DNA of 47,205 bases from an uncultured bacterium (GTDB taxonomy: Bacteria > Cyanobacteriota > Vampirovibrionia > Gastranaerophilales > Gastranaerophilaceae), in contig CASGEL010000012.1 in assembly GCA_949300485.1 (NCBI GenBank), positions 1 through 47,205 of the forward strand, given 5' to 3'. The notes below the pieces were generated by a model. The model did not search any database. It saw only the letters and a list, made by a program, of their open reading frames with translations, and was not told the DNA's origin. A program made the translations under genes and the position numbers. Positions 1 to 9,619 of this stretch are shown piece after piece; positions within the stretch are counted from its first letter, which is position 1; each line of letters starts with the position of its first letter.

Positions 1-1
1 A

Positions 2-880
2 GATTGTTTTGCAGAAACCTATTATGAATATGAAGCAGGTAAAAAACGAGAGGAATATAAACCTGATTATAAAGGAAGTTGTGCAATACTTAAAAACGGA
101 ATGAGTATATGTATGATACCTCAAATAGGAGCAGCAGATATAACAGGAATAATAGATTTAAACGGTAAAAAAGGGCCAAATGTATTAGATAGAGATTTAA
201 GAACATTTAGTATAGCAAGTAAAACCAGAGTAGGTTTAAATCAGGATACGGAAGGGGTAAAAGTTACGGAATGGAACAATATTGCAGGTGATAATACACC
301 GTCAGGTTCCGATGATGCTTGTGATACTGATCCTAACAGTTTAGGTTGTTGTCAAACTAAGTCTATATCTGATCCGTCTGATCCTTGCTGTACGTATGAA
401 GATATAAAAAAGAATAATCCTAATTGTAAATGCCAACTAAAATTGCAATGTACTCCAAATGCTGTTTTGTGGGGTAGAAATGAGTATGCTTATAGAGTTT
501 TGGAATATGGTCCAAAGTGCTCTCTTACGTCAACATGTAAGTCTATATATTCAAAAACTGCGCAGGTAACTTTTACTGCTTCTTGTGTTCATCCAGATAC
601 CAGTAATTGTGTTTTTAACTATGGAGGTGTTCAGATTTTTCCTGCCTTACTTACGGATACAGATTTATATAACAAAAGACATTGGCCTACTATTGAAAAT
701 TCTGCACCATTTTCAGGTCATTGTCACCCTGCCGATAATGTACATGAGTTATTAGATGATCAGAAATGTGTTGTTACATTTAAAATAAAAGACTGTTTAC
801 TTAATACTGGATGTACCAGTTGTAATAAATCTTTTCAAGGTTCAGCTTGTAATAATGCAACTATGGATTTTTTGTATTGA
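2..880 (+). CDS. Pilin-like (pseudopilin-type) surface protein, 3' part only
   Basis: The reading frame is open from base 2, so the gene starts before the window and the N-terminal prepilin helix, if present, is not visible. The visible part has 292 residues. A D-L-N-G-K-K-G-P-N segment (bases 155-181) follows a Cys-containing stretch and is followed by D-x-x-T-F. I associate this pattern with pseudopilin-like proteins of Melainabacteria, and it recurs in the protein at 10941-11579. After it comes a long tail with about 19 cysteines, including two Cys-Cys pairs, which suggests a disulfide-stabilised extracellular domain. The gene is convergent with ribD. The pilin-like role is inferred from the module only. 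Adhesin or minor pseudopilin are both possible. Confidence 0.55.
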   Translation, partial: DCFAETYYEYEAGKKREEYKPDYKGSCAILKNGMSICMIPQIGAADITGIIDLNGKKGPNVLDRDLRTFSIASKTRVGLNQDTEGVKVTEWNNIAGDNTPSGSDDACDTDPNSLGCCQTKSISDPSDPCCTYEDIKKNNPNCKCQLKLQCTPNAVLWGRNEYAYRVLEYGPKCSLTSTCKSIYSKTAQVTFTASCVHPDTSNCVFNYGGVQIFPALLTDTDLYNKRHWPTIENSAPFSGHCHPADNVHELLDDQKCVVTFKIKDCLLNTGCTSCNKSFQGSACNNATMDFLY

Positions 881-953
881 TTCTTGTATTCTTTATTTTT
901 ATACGAATTTATTTTGAATAATTGTGGAATTCGGTTCAAGATCTATTTAATAA

Positions 954-1994
954 TTATAGTCTTGTATAACTAATCAAAATATCCGGCGGGAATTGTTTAA
1001 AATCTTCGAATTGCAGATTTGTACATTGTGAAATTTTATCTGCATTTTTACCACAAAAGCATGATTTGCCGGAATTGTCGCCCAGTATTTTGGGTGCAAT
1101 AAAGTGATATAATTTATCAATATATGGAAGAAAGCTTTCATTTACCCAACCGCCTGCTTCTATAAGTATGCTCATTATCCCGAGTTCATACGCTTTATTT
1201 AGTATAAATTCCGGATTTAGTTTTGCATTTATTACAGGGGTTTTAATAAATGTTATATTACCTGTATTTTGAGGTGATAAATTTTCATCATGAAAAATAT
1301 ATATTTTTCCTTGTTTATAGATGGTGGAATTCAAATCAGTTTTTAGGTTTCTGTCAAGAATTATTTTGCATTTGTGCTCCATTGTCGGATTGTCAGTTAT
1401 AACCGTATTTGATGAGGTAAGAATTGCATCATATTTTTTTCTTATATTTCGAACTTCATTACGAGCGGCATCTGAGGTTATCCATTTTGAATCGCCTGTT
1501 GAGGTTGATATTTTTCCGTCAACTGTTGTTGCTGTTTTTATTGCGACAAATGTTTTATTCTGTGTGTGATTTTTTATAAAAATTTCGTTTAACTTTTTAC
1601 ATTCATTTTCTAAAACCGGACCTATTACTTCAATGCCGGCATCTTTTAGCTTTTGCAGTCCTTTACCTGAAACAATAGGATTTGGATCTTTCATTCCGTA
1701 AACTACTGTTTTTATGCCTTTTTCTATTATTAAATCAGCACAGGGCGGGGTTTTACCATAATGAGAGCAAGGTTCAAGATTGACAATAAGAGTACAACCT
1801 TTGGCATTGTCAAGTTTTAACAAGGCATTTCTTTCTGCATGATTTTGTCCGTATTTCTCGTGAAATCCTTCGGATATTATGTTGCCGTCTTTATCAAGAA
1901 TTACACATCCCACAAGAGGATTTGGAGAAGTATTACCTTGTGCGGATTTTGCTAGTTCTATGCACCTGTTCATATGCGTAATGTATTGTTTCAT
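954..1994 (-). CDS. ribD: Bifunctional riboflavin biosynthesis deaminase/reductase RibD
   Basis: RibD performs the second and third steps of riboflavin synthesis: deamination of the pyrimidine intermediate, then NADPH-dependent reduction of the ribosyl side chain. The N-terminal half is a cytidine-deaminase-like zinc domain with H-A-E at residues 52-54 and the zinc motif P-C-S-H-Y-G-K-T-P-P-C at 75-85. The C-terminal half from about residue 145 is the reductase domain (VAIKTATTVDGKIST). The length of 346 is slightly short of the usual 360-380. No Shine-Dalgarno is visible before the ATG at 1994 or before the alternative Met8. A TAAAAT box lies 6 nt upstream of the 1994 ATG. No other rib gene is in the window. 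Confidence 0.93.
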   Translation of the reverse strand: MKQYITHMNRCIELAKSAQGNTSPNPLVGCVILDKDGNIISEGFHEKYGQNHAERNALLKLDNAKGCTLIVNLEPCSHYGKTPPCADLIIEKGIKTVVYGMKDPNPIVSGKGLQKLKDAGIEVIGPVLENECKKLNEIFIKNHTQNKTFVAIKTATTVDGKISTSTGDSKWITSDAARNEVRNIRKKYDAILTSSNTVITDNPTMEHKCKIILDRNLKTDLNSTIYKQGKIYIFHDENLSPQNTGNITFIKTPVINAKLNPEFILNKAYELGIMSILIEAGGWVNESFLPYIDKLYHFIAPKILGDNSGKSCFCGKNADKISQCTNLQFEDFKQFPPDILISYTRL

Positions 1995-2065
1995 ATTTGT
2001 ATTTTATAATAACTTGTGATAAATTAAAATAGTTGAGAGAGTGTAGAAAAAGAAAAGGGGATATT

Positions 2066-2731
2066 ATGGTAGATTTAAAGTATATTGGACATAGTGCATT
2101 CGAAATCAGAAAAGATGATAAAGCTGTTTTAATTGATCCTTTGGTTTCCGTAAATGATAAATATAATTGGCATGAATCACCAATTACGGATATCTTGTTA
2201 ACTCATGCTCATGGAGATCATTTGGGTGAAGCTATAGAAATAGCTAAGGAAAAAGATATTGAAATAACTGCAGTTGCGGAACTTGCCGGATATTGTAAGG
2301 AGCAAGGTGCAAAGGCAAAATCTATTGGTTTAGGATCTTGGATTAATTTTTCTTGGGGTAGAGCAGTATTTTTACCAGCATTCCATTCAAGTTCATTGCC
2401 GGACGGTCGTTATGGAGGGTGCGCTGCAAGCATTTTGTTAGATGTTGATGGCGTGAGAATTTATCATGCAGGAGATACTTGTTTAACCGGTGAAATGAAA
2501 ACGATTAAAGAATTGTATGCTCCTCAAATAGCATTATTACCAATTGGCGGAAATTATACAATGGATGTTGAACATGCTGCAATGGCCGCAAAATGGTTAG
2601 GTGTAAGAACTGTTATACCTATGCATTATGGTACGTTCCCAGAAATCACTGCTGATTTGGAAAAATTTGCTAAACTTATTGCTTTTGGTAATACAGCATG
2701 CCAAATTTTAAATCCTGCAGAAATAAAATAA
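2066..2731 (+). CDS. UPF0173 metal-dependent hydrolase (metallo-beta-lactamase fold)
   Basis: This 221-residue protein of the YtkL/UPF0173 family carries the metallo-beta-lactamase metal motif H-A-H-G-D-H at residues 47-52. Further metal ligands are suggested by the H-A-G-D-T-C segment near residue 140 and P-M-H-Y-G-T near 190. It is a predicted cytoplasmic hydrolase of unknown substrate. I chose the ATG at 2066 because AAAAGGGG lies just upstream with good spacing. A TTG at 2033 would add 11 residues but has no ribosome-binding site. gshB follows after 18 nt and is probably co-transcribed. Confidence 0.9.
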   Translation: MVDLKYIGHSAFEIRKDDKAVLIDPLVSVNDKYNWHESPITDILLTHAHGDHLGEAIEIAKEKDIEITAVAELAGYCKEQGAKAKSIGLGSWINFSWGRAVFLPAFHSSSLPDGRYGGCAASILLDVDGVRIYHAGDTCLTGEMKTIKELYAPQIALLPIGGNYTMDVEHAAMAAKWLGVRTVIPMHYGTFPEITADLEKFAKLIAFGNTACQILNPAEIK

Positions 2732-2749
2732 TTATTTAAAAGAGGTATT

Positions 2750-3721
2750 ATGAAAGTTTTATTTGTTATAGACCGATTAGAGTTAAAGTATTTCGAGTTT
2801 AATGATTTGGTAACAAATTTTTGGATGATAAAATCTTTACTTGAAAGAAATTGTCAGGTTTTTATTACAACTATTGATATGCTGAAACTCAAATCGGCTA
2901 TAGCATATACCTCTTGTTACAAATCTTATTTGAAAGATGAAAATATCTTCTATGATAAAGATAGTTTATCAGAAATAAAAATAGAAGACTTTAAATTGGT
3001 ATTGTTCAGACCTGATCCTCCTGTGGATTTGGATTATATCAATGCTACTTATGTGTTTGATTTTGTTGACCGGTCTAAGACTTTTATAATGAATGATACA
3101 ACTTCAATTCGTAATTTTAATGAAAAGCTTCATTCGTTATTATTTGAAGAGTTGATGCCTAATAATATTGTAACTTCTTCAAAATCGGATATAATAACTT
3201 TTTTAAATGAAAATGAAGAAATTATATTAAAACCTTTGAACCAATGTTTTGGTGGTGGAGTAATGTACCTTAAGAAAGGGGACAAAAATACTGCAGTAAT
3301 TATAAATTCGATGACAAATAACGGTAAGAATATGATTATGGTGCAAAAGTATATCCCGAAAGCAGTTTATGGAGATAAACGAGTTCTAATTCTCGGGGAT
3401 GAAATTTTAGATTATTGCGTTCAAAAAACTGCAAGCAATAATGATTTCAAATTCTGTGAACATAATGACAATAATATTCATAAAGCTGTTTTAACAGAAG
3501 ACGAAAAGTCTAAGTTTACGCAAGTTGCAGAAAAATTAAACTCAATGGGTATATATATGGCCGGTTTGGATGTTATTGACGGTCAGATTATTGAAATTAA
3601 TGTAACAAGTCCATGTTATTTTATAAAAGAAATAAATAATCATTTTGGAAGTCATTTGGAAGATACTATTGCTAATTATATTTTGTCAAAAGTAGATGAA
3701 ATGATGACGGTTTCTGTTTAG
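2750..3721 (+). CDS. gshB: Glutathione synthetase (prokaryotic GshB type, ATP-grasp)
   Basis: GshB ligates glycine to gamma-glutamylcysteine using ATP. At 323 residues the length fits the family. Recognisable parts are the N-terminal segment with R-P-D-P-P-x-D-x-x-Y-I-x-A-T-Y (about residues 87-101), the N-E-K-L motif after the S-I-R-N region, the glycine-rich ATP-grasp loop C-F-G-G-G-V, and the metal-binding E-I-N-V-T-S-P-C near residues 282-289. The start has AGAGG seven bases upstream. No gshA (glutamate-cysteine ligase) is in the window. The best alternative is a related ATP-grasp ligase, but the E-I-N-V-T-S-P signature strongly favours GshB. Confidence 0.88.
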   Translation: MKVLFVIDRLELKYFEFNDLVTNFWMIKSLLERNCQVFITTIDMLKLKSAIAYTSCYKSYLKDENIFYDKDSLSEIKIEDFKLVLFRPDPPVDLDYINATYVFDFVDRSKTFIMNDTTSIRNFNEKLHSLLFEELMPNNIVTSSKSDIITFLNENEEIILKPLNQCFGGGVMYLKKGDKNTAVIINSMTNNGKNMIMVQKYIPKAVYGDKRVLILGDEILDYCVQKTASNNDFKFCEHNDNNIHKAVLTEDEKSKFTQVAEKLNSMGIYMAGLDVIDGQIIEINVTSPCYFIKEINNHFGSHLEDTIANYILSKVDEMMTVSV

Positions 3722-3765
3722 TGTTTGGTTAAGCAAAAATATTTATGTGCTGATTTATATAGAAT

Positions 3766-4716
3766 ATGCAAATATGTTTTCAGCCTTCAATGAATTGTAA
3801 AAAGAGTTCATATAATATAACTAATCCAATTATATCTCATTATAAAGGAATACATAAACAACTGGCAGTGGATACTGTTTATTTTGGAAATAGGGATTTA
3901 CTAGATCTTTCTGTTGATGATATTTTTAAGAAGACAGATGAATCAATAAGGGCTGAAAATTTGATTGGAGAAGGCAGTGAAGCTAAGGTTTACAAAATTC
4001 CAAATACTTCATACTGCCTGCGATTACATAAACCTACAATGAATGAATATGGAGAAGAATTCAATCTGCATTTGACTGAGGAAGATAAAATAAATCATGT
4101 TGTCGCAAAAATAGGTGGAAATTCAACTATAATGAAATATTTAGAAGGGTATAATGCTTTTGTAAAAAGAGATGATGTTGCTGCCCAAAAACGTATATTT
4201 CAAGATATTAAGGAAATGCCTGTTTCAGCTTTTCAAAGATTGCTAAATCAGTTTATACATGCAATGAATAATAAGATGCTCTTTGATTGCTGTGGCAAAA
4301 ATATTATAATAAATCCAAAAGATAAAACCCTGACAGCGATAGATTTTTATAAAAATTCTGTTGAATATCCTAATACAATGTATCCATTGAGTTATATGTA
4401 TTCAGCGTTAACGAGTTTTTATGACGATATTGAATATAAAAAAGTTTGTGCAAATAAAATTCTCAATACTTTTTTGAACGAAGTCGAGAGTAAATCATTA
4501 TCAAGTTTTGATCTTGCGCAACTTGATATTTCAATGTTGTTGAGGAAACTTCAAGATAGCAAGTTATTTACAAATCCTAATTACTATAAACTCTCGCATA
4601 GGATATTTGGTGAAATTCGAGATTTGAAGATTACGCAGTACTGTAATTCAGAAGATAGTATATCCTTATATGGAAAAATAAAACAAGCAAGAGCAATTAT
4701 CAGGCAGTTGTTTTAG
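3766..4716 (+). CDS. Protein-kinase-like fold protein, lineage-specific
   Basis: This 316-residue protein has no family I can name. A degenerate kinase-like core is visible: a glycine-rich loop I-G-E-G-S-E-A-K-V-Y at residues 67-76; a catalytic-loop-like D174-x4-N179 followed by hydrophobics; and I-D-F at 192-194, where D193 sits in the DFG position. The spacing matches eukaryote-like kinases and aminoglycoside phosphotransferases, although the HRD His is replaced. The N-terminal 45 residues contain V-Y-F-G-N (38-42), resembling the aromatic/Gly motif of other orphans here. It lies 44 nt after gshB. No Shine-Dalgarno is visible, so the start is uncertain. The kinase assignment is by eye, and it could be a pseudokinase. 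Confidence 0.5.
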   Translation: MQICFQPSMNCKKSSYNITNPIISHYKGIHKQLAVDTVYFGNRDLLDLSVDDIFKKTDESIRAENLIGEGSEAKVYKIPNTSYCLRLHKPTMNEYGEEFNLHLTEEDKINHVVAKIGGNSTIMKYLEGYNAFVKRDDVAAQKRIFQDIKEMPVSAFQRLLNQFIHAMNNKMLFDCCGKNIIINPKDKTLTAIDFYKNSVEYPNTMYPLSYMYSALTSFYDDIEYKKVCANKILNTFLNEVESKSLSSFDLAQLDISMLLRKLQDSKLFTNPNYYKLSHRIFGEIRDLKITQYCNSEDSISLYGKIKQARAIIRQLF

Positions 4717-4754
4717 CTTATAGTAAAGCTATTGATTCTTTTGTGCGCAAAAAA

Positions 4755-4792
4755 AAACTCTTTCTTTTGGAAAGAGTTTGGAATCTTTTTCA
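4755..4792 (+). terminator. Intrinsic terminator after the kinase-like gene
   Basis: A perfect 10-bp stem (AAACTCTTTC at 4755-4764 with its complement at 4770-4779) has a 5-nt loop. The T-rich stretch GAATCTTTTT follows. It lies 40 nt after the stop codon at 4716. Confidence 0.8.
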
Positions 4793-4799
4793 ATTCCTC

Positions 4800-6132
<1,333 letters not shown>

Positions 6133-6154
6133 TTTTAATTTGGGTTACAGATAT

Positions 6155-6190
6155 AAATCGGTCTTACCAGTTTGGTGAGGCCGATTTTTT
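6155..6190 (+). terminator. Intrinsic terminator of gap
   Basis: AAATCGG (6155-6161) pairs with CCGATTT (6181-6187). The stem extends through two G-U pairs to ACC/GGT at a 5-nt loop and is followed by a T run to 6190. It starts 22 nt after the gap stop codon. Confidence 0.92.
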
Positions 6191-6277
6191 AGTTAGATTA
6201 TTACACAATGTAAAATTTTAGAGTTATATTAACAAAATATTATATGTCGAACTTTTATACCAGCAGGAGGTATAGTG

Positions 6278-6904
6278 ATGATAAGTACAAATTATTCTAA
6301 TTCTGCATCTAATCCTAACGGGCTTTCTTTTCAGGCACGTTTAAGGGTGGATGTTCCTGTGAAAGATCTTAAAAAACTTGCAAATATTCAGGAAATGTTT
6401 GCAAATAAAACTCAGCATTATGCAGAGGATACATTGTATTTAACAAGGAATCTTGATCCTGATTTTGATGAATATCCGGTAGTAACAACCGGCAAAGTTC
6501 AAGGCGCTTACTATAAATATTCTCATATTTTCGGTGATTTTGATGAAATGTTAGAATCAATGCCAGAGGATAATTTAGTTAAAAAATTGATTAGTCATTT
6601 TAAAATGCTTAAAAAAGAAGAAGAATTTGATAACCATAATTTACGTATGGATGAGTCTATTAATCATATAAGGGAATCTTTATCAAAGAATACTCAGCGT
6701 TCAAAATATTGTGAGGATATGGGTAATGAAACATTAGCTTCAAGATTCAAATTTTTGGCTGAAAATAATCAGAGAAAAATAATTTCATTACAGGAAGAAA
6801 AGAAAAAAGGTGCAGATAGAATTCTGGCTGATATGGAAAAAATTGTAGAAGCGGAACCTGAATTAGATTATGTTACTGCGATTTTTCGTAGAGATGCGCA
6901 ATAA
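6278..6904 (+). CDS. Lineage-specific helical protein with N-terminal S-F-Q-A motif
   Basis: This 208-residue protein is not recognised. The N-terminus is Ser/Asn-rich and contains G-L-S-F-Q-A-R (residues 15-21), resembling the F-T-G/F-Q-A motif of other orphans here. The rest is charged and probably alpha-helical. A Lys/Glu-rich, possibly coiled-coil region runs from about residue 105 to 190. There is no signal peptide or membrane segment. AGGAGGT at 6265-6271 favours the ATG at 6278 (6 nt spacing) over the GTG at 6275. It follows the gap terminator, so it probably has its own promoter. Confidence 0.7.
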   Translation: MISTNYSNSASNPNGLSFQARLRVDVPVKDLKKLANIQEMFANKTQHYAEDTLYLTRNLDPDFDEYPVVTTGKVQGAYYKYSHIFGDFDEMLESMPEDNLVKKLISHFKMLKKEEEFDNHNLRMDESINHIRESLSKNTQRSKYCEDMGNETLASRFKFLAENNQRKIISLQEEKKKGADRILADMEKIVEAEPELDYVTAIFRRDAQ

Positions 6905-6912
6905 AAAGATAT

Positions 6913-7986
6913 CTATTTAACTACTTTATTTAAACCATGCGGTTTATCAACATTGCGATGGAGTTTCAGGGCTGTTTCAAGTGCTAATAACTGTATAATA
7001 ACAGCTAAACAAAATGTCTTTACTATAGGTTTATCACATTCAATATTGATATTGTATGTTGATTTAACCTGATTAGTTCTGTTTCCGATAACGCATATCG
7101 GCGGATTGTAGTTTTCTTTTATTGAATTAAGATTTTTTATCGCAGTATATGTTAGATTGTCATTCAATATATAAATAAGTACGGATTTTTTATTATTCAA
7201 TATTGCGACATGTCCATGCATAAATTCGCCCAGTATAGAGGATGTTGTTTGAATATAAGAAGTTTCTTTAATTTTTAAAGAAGCTTCTTTTGCAAGAGCA
7301 TAAGACTGTCCGTCTGCAGTTACTACAATATTTTTATATTTAGACAAAAATCTAGCCATATTTTTAATTTTTGGCTGCAGTTCGAAAGTTTGTTTAATAA
7401 AATCCGGTATAGTTTTTAGCTCAATAATATAATCATAAATTTCTATTTCTTTTTCCTGTGCAAATTTTAGAACAAGTAATGTTGCACATAATAATTGAGA
7501 TACAAAGGATTTTGTAGCTGCAATACTTTTTTCTTCTCCTGCGTGGCAGGCTATTTTGTAATCTGAAGCATTCCAGATTGTAGAATCTTCTTTATTTGTT
7601 ATACAAAGAGTTTTAACTCCAAAGTCTTTGGCTTTTTCAAGTGCACTTGTTGTATCAGTTGTTTCTCCTGATTGTGTAATAAAAATGTATAAAATATTTT
7701 CGCTGTGAGCGATGGTTTCTTCCAGTAAAAATTCACTTGAATATACTGCACTTGCTTCAATTTTTGCAATAGAGCCGAATAAATCTGCCGCATATCTTGC
7801 GCAATGATATGAAGAGCCGCTTGCCACAAGTATTATTCTGGTTATTCCAGATGGAATATCAATATTTATATTTCCATCTTTTGTAATGTATGAATCCAAT
7901 ATTATTTGAGCTATTTTATCCTGCTCAAATATTTCGTTTTCCATACAGGTATTTTTTCTTTTTCCAACAAATAAGTCAAACAGCAT
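6913..7986 (-). CDS. Tandem SIS-domain sugar isomerase, GlmS-like without glutaminase domain
   Basis: This 357-residue protein matches the isomerase half of glucosamine-6-phosphate synthase. The first SIS domain has G-S-S-Y-H at 57-61, T-Q-S-G-E-T at 104-109 and a K-S-I-A-A-T-K-S-F segment. The second has a K-E-x-S-Y-I helix followed by G-E-F-M-H-G-H, and the C-terminus is D-K-P-H-G-L-N-K-x-V. The N-terminal glutaminase domain is absent, so it is more likely an aminosugar or fructosamine isomerase/deglycase (AgaS/FrlB/NagB-II-like) than a true GlmS. AAGGGAGA just before the ATG at 7986 supports this start. It lies downstream of gatB, beyond a terminator. Confidence 0.8.
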   Translation of the reverse strand: MLFDLFVGKRKNTCMENEIFEQDKIAQIILDSYITKDGNINIDIPSGITRIILVASGSSYHCARYAADLFGSIAKIEASAVYSSEFLLEETIAHSENILYIFITQSGETTDTTSALEKAKDFGVKTLCITNKEDSTIWNASDYKIACHAGEEKSIAATKSFVSQLLCATLLVLKFAQEKEIEIYDYIIELKTIPDFIKQTFELQPKIKNMARFLSKYKNIVVTADGQSYALAKEASLKIKETSYIQTTSSILGEFMHGHVAILNNKKSVLIYILNDNLTYTAIKNLNSIKENYNPPICVIGNRTNQVKSTYNINIECDKPIVKTFCLAVIIQLLALETALKLHRNVDKPHGLNKVVK

Positions 7987-8004
7987 TGAATCTCCCTTGT
8001 TTAT

Positions 8005-8042
8005 TAAAAAGAGGTCATAGCAGATATATACTATGACCTTTT
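8005..8042 (-). terminator. Intrinsic terminator after gatB
   Basis: On the minus strand AGGTCATAG and CTATGACCT (8031-8039 and 8012-8020) form a 9-bp stem with a 10-nt loop, followed by TCTTTTT. It separates gatB from the SIS gene. Confidence 0.85.
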
Positions 8043-8045
8043 ATA

Positions 8046-9494
8046 TTAGCCGATAATTTCTTTTAATAATTCATTAACGGTTTTTGGATTTGCTCTGCCT
8101 TTGGTTTCTTTCATAACTTGACCGACAAAGAAGCCTAACAGATTTGTTTTACCGTTTTTGTATGCTTCAACTTCAGATGGGTGAGCATCAACAACTTTTT
8201 GTACAATTTCTTTAATTGCTCCTTCATCCGTAATCTGGCTTAATCCTTTCTTTTCTACTATTACAGAAGCTTTTGTACCGTCTTTGAGCATTTCTATAAG
8301 AATTTGTTTTCCTATATTATTAGAAATTGTTCCTTTTTCAATAAGGCTGATAAGTTCTGCCAAGTTTTCCGGAGTTAATTTTGTATCCGTAATTTCAATA
8401 TGATCTTCTTTTAAGTATGCTGCAATTTCACCCATTATGAAATTAACTGCAATTTTAGGTGTAGCCCCAAGTTCAAGAACTTTATCAAAGAACAATGCCA
8501 AACCCATTTGTTCAACGATAACATTTGCATCATATTCACTAAGTCCAAGGCTTTTATATCGTGCACGTTTCTGGTTTGGAAGTTCAGGCATAGAATCTTT
8601 TATTCTTTGAACCCATTCTCTTGAAATTTCTAAAGGCATTAAATCAGGTTCAGGGAAGTATCTGTAATCATGAGCATCTTCTTTTCCTCTCATAGATTTA
8701 GTTTCTCTTGCATTGTCATCCCATAATCTTGTTTCTTGAACAACTTGCCCGCCTTCTTCAACAATTTCAATTTGTCTGTCGATTTCATATTCAATGGCTC
8801 TTTGCAGTGCTGAAAAAGAGTTTACATTTTTGATTTCAGCACGAGTTCCGAATTCTTTTGAGCCTTTTGGCATAATTGAGATATTAGCATCACATCTCAT
8901 AGAGCCTTCCTCTAAGTTCCCGTCACAAACTCCAATATATCGAACAATGTTTCTTAATTCTTCCATATAGTTACGGGCTTCTTCAGAGCTTCTCATATCA
9001 GGTTCGGATACTATTTCTAATAGCGGAGTGCCTGCTCTGTTTAAATCGACCAAGGAATAGCTTGAACCTGCTAATCCGTCAGCACCGGCATGAACAAGTT
9101 TTCCAGCATCTTCTTCCAGGTGGGCTCTTGTGATACCTATTTTTTTACCATTAATTTCAATATGTCCATTTACACAAATCGGTTCATCATATTGAGAAAT
9201 CTGGTAACCCTTTGGTAAATCAGGATAAAAATATTGTTTTCTGTCAAATTTGCAGCGTGCAGGAATTTCACAGTTTAAAGCTAAACCTGTTAAAATTCCC
9301 ATATTAACAGCTTCTTTATTTAAAACAGGTAATACACCGGGCATTCCCAATGTAATAGGACTGGTTAAACTATTTGGTTCCTGTCCGAATTCGTTTTTAT
9401 CAGGCGCAAATATTTTTGATTTTGTTTTTAATTGTGCGTGTACTTCTAATCCTATAACAACTTCATATTTGTCTCTTAATTCTTGATCTACCAT
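8046..9494 (-). CDS. gatB: Aspartyl/glutamyl-tRNA(Asn/Gln) amidotransferase subunit B
   Basis: GatB is the kinase and tRNA-binding subunit of GatCAB, which amidates Glu-tRNA(Gln) and/or Asp-tRNA(Asn). The 482 residues begin with the hallmark V-I-G-L-E-V-H-A-Q-L. They continue with the glycine-rich catalytic cradle (Y-F-Y-P-D-L-P-K-G-Y-Q-I-S-Q-Y), R-A-G-T-P-L-L-E-I-V, D-Y-R-Y-F-P-E-P-D, and a C-terminal YqeY-like domain. AAGGAGA is about 10 nt before the ATG. gatA and gatC are not in the window. Confidence 0.98.
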   Translation of the reverse strand: MVDQELRDKYEVVIGLEVHAQLKTKSKIFAPDKNEFGQEPNSLTSPITLGMPGVLPVLNKEAVNMGILTGLALNCEIPARCKFDRKQYFYPDLPKGYQISQYDEPICVNGHIEINGKKIGITRAHLEEDAGKLVHAGADGLAGSSYSLVDLNRAGTPLLEIVSEPDMRSSEEARNYMEELRNIVRYIGVCDGNLEEGSMRCDANISIMPKGSKEFGTRAEIKNVNSFSALQRAIEYEIDRQIEIVEEGGQVVQETRLWDDNARETKSMRGKEDAHDYRYFPEPDLMPLEISREWVQRIKDSMPELPNQKRARYKSLGLSEYDANVIVEQMGLALFFDKVLELGATPKIAVNFIMGEIAAYLKEDHIEITDTKLTPENLAELISLIEKGTISNNIGKQILIEMLKDGTKASVIVEKKGLSQITDEGAIKEIVQKVVDAHPSEVEAYKNGKTNLLGFFVGQVMKETKGRANPKTVNELLKEIIG

Positions 9495-9520
9495 TTATTC
9501 ATATCTCCTTATTTGAAATA

Positions 9521-9529
9521 ATTATACCA
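9521..9529 (-). promoter_or_regulatory. Extended -10 promoter for gatB
   Basis: The minus strand reads TGGTATAAT, a perfect TGnTATAAT extended -10, 27 nt upstream of the gatB ATG and before its AAGGAGA site. No good -35 is visible, as is usual for extended -10 promoters. Confidence 0.6.
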
Positions 9530-9619
9530 TAAACAATGCTTAAGGGGTAAATATGTGCCGGCGAATTTCATTAGCAAAATTTATTATGTTTGAATTTCCT
9601 ATACTCAGGAGATAAATTT

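Noticed and set aside
1321..1569. Plus-strand open frame of 82 codons
   Set aside because: It lies entirely inside ribD on the other strand, with no ribosome-binding site and no recognisable protein features.
954..1994. A stand-alone cytidine/tRNA adenosine deaminase instead of RibD
   Set aside because: The reductase domain continues in frame to the end, so the gene is the bifunctional RibD.
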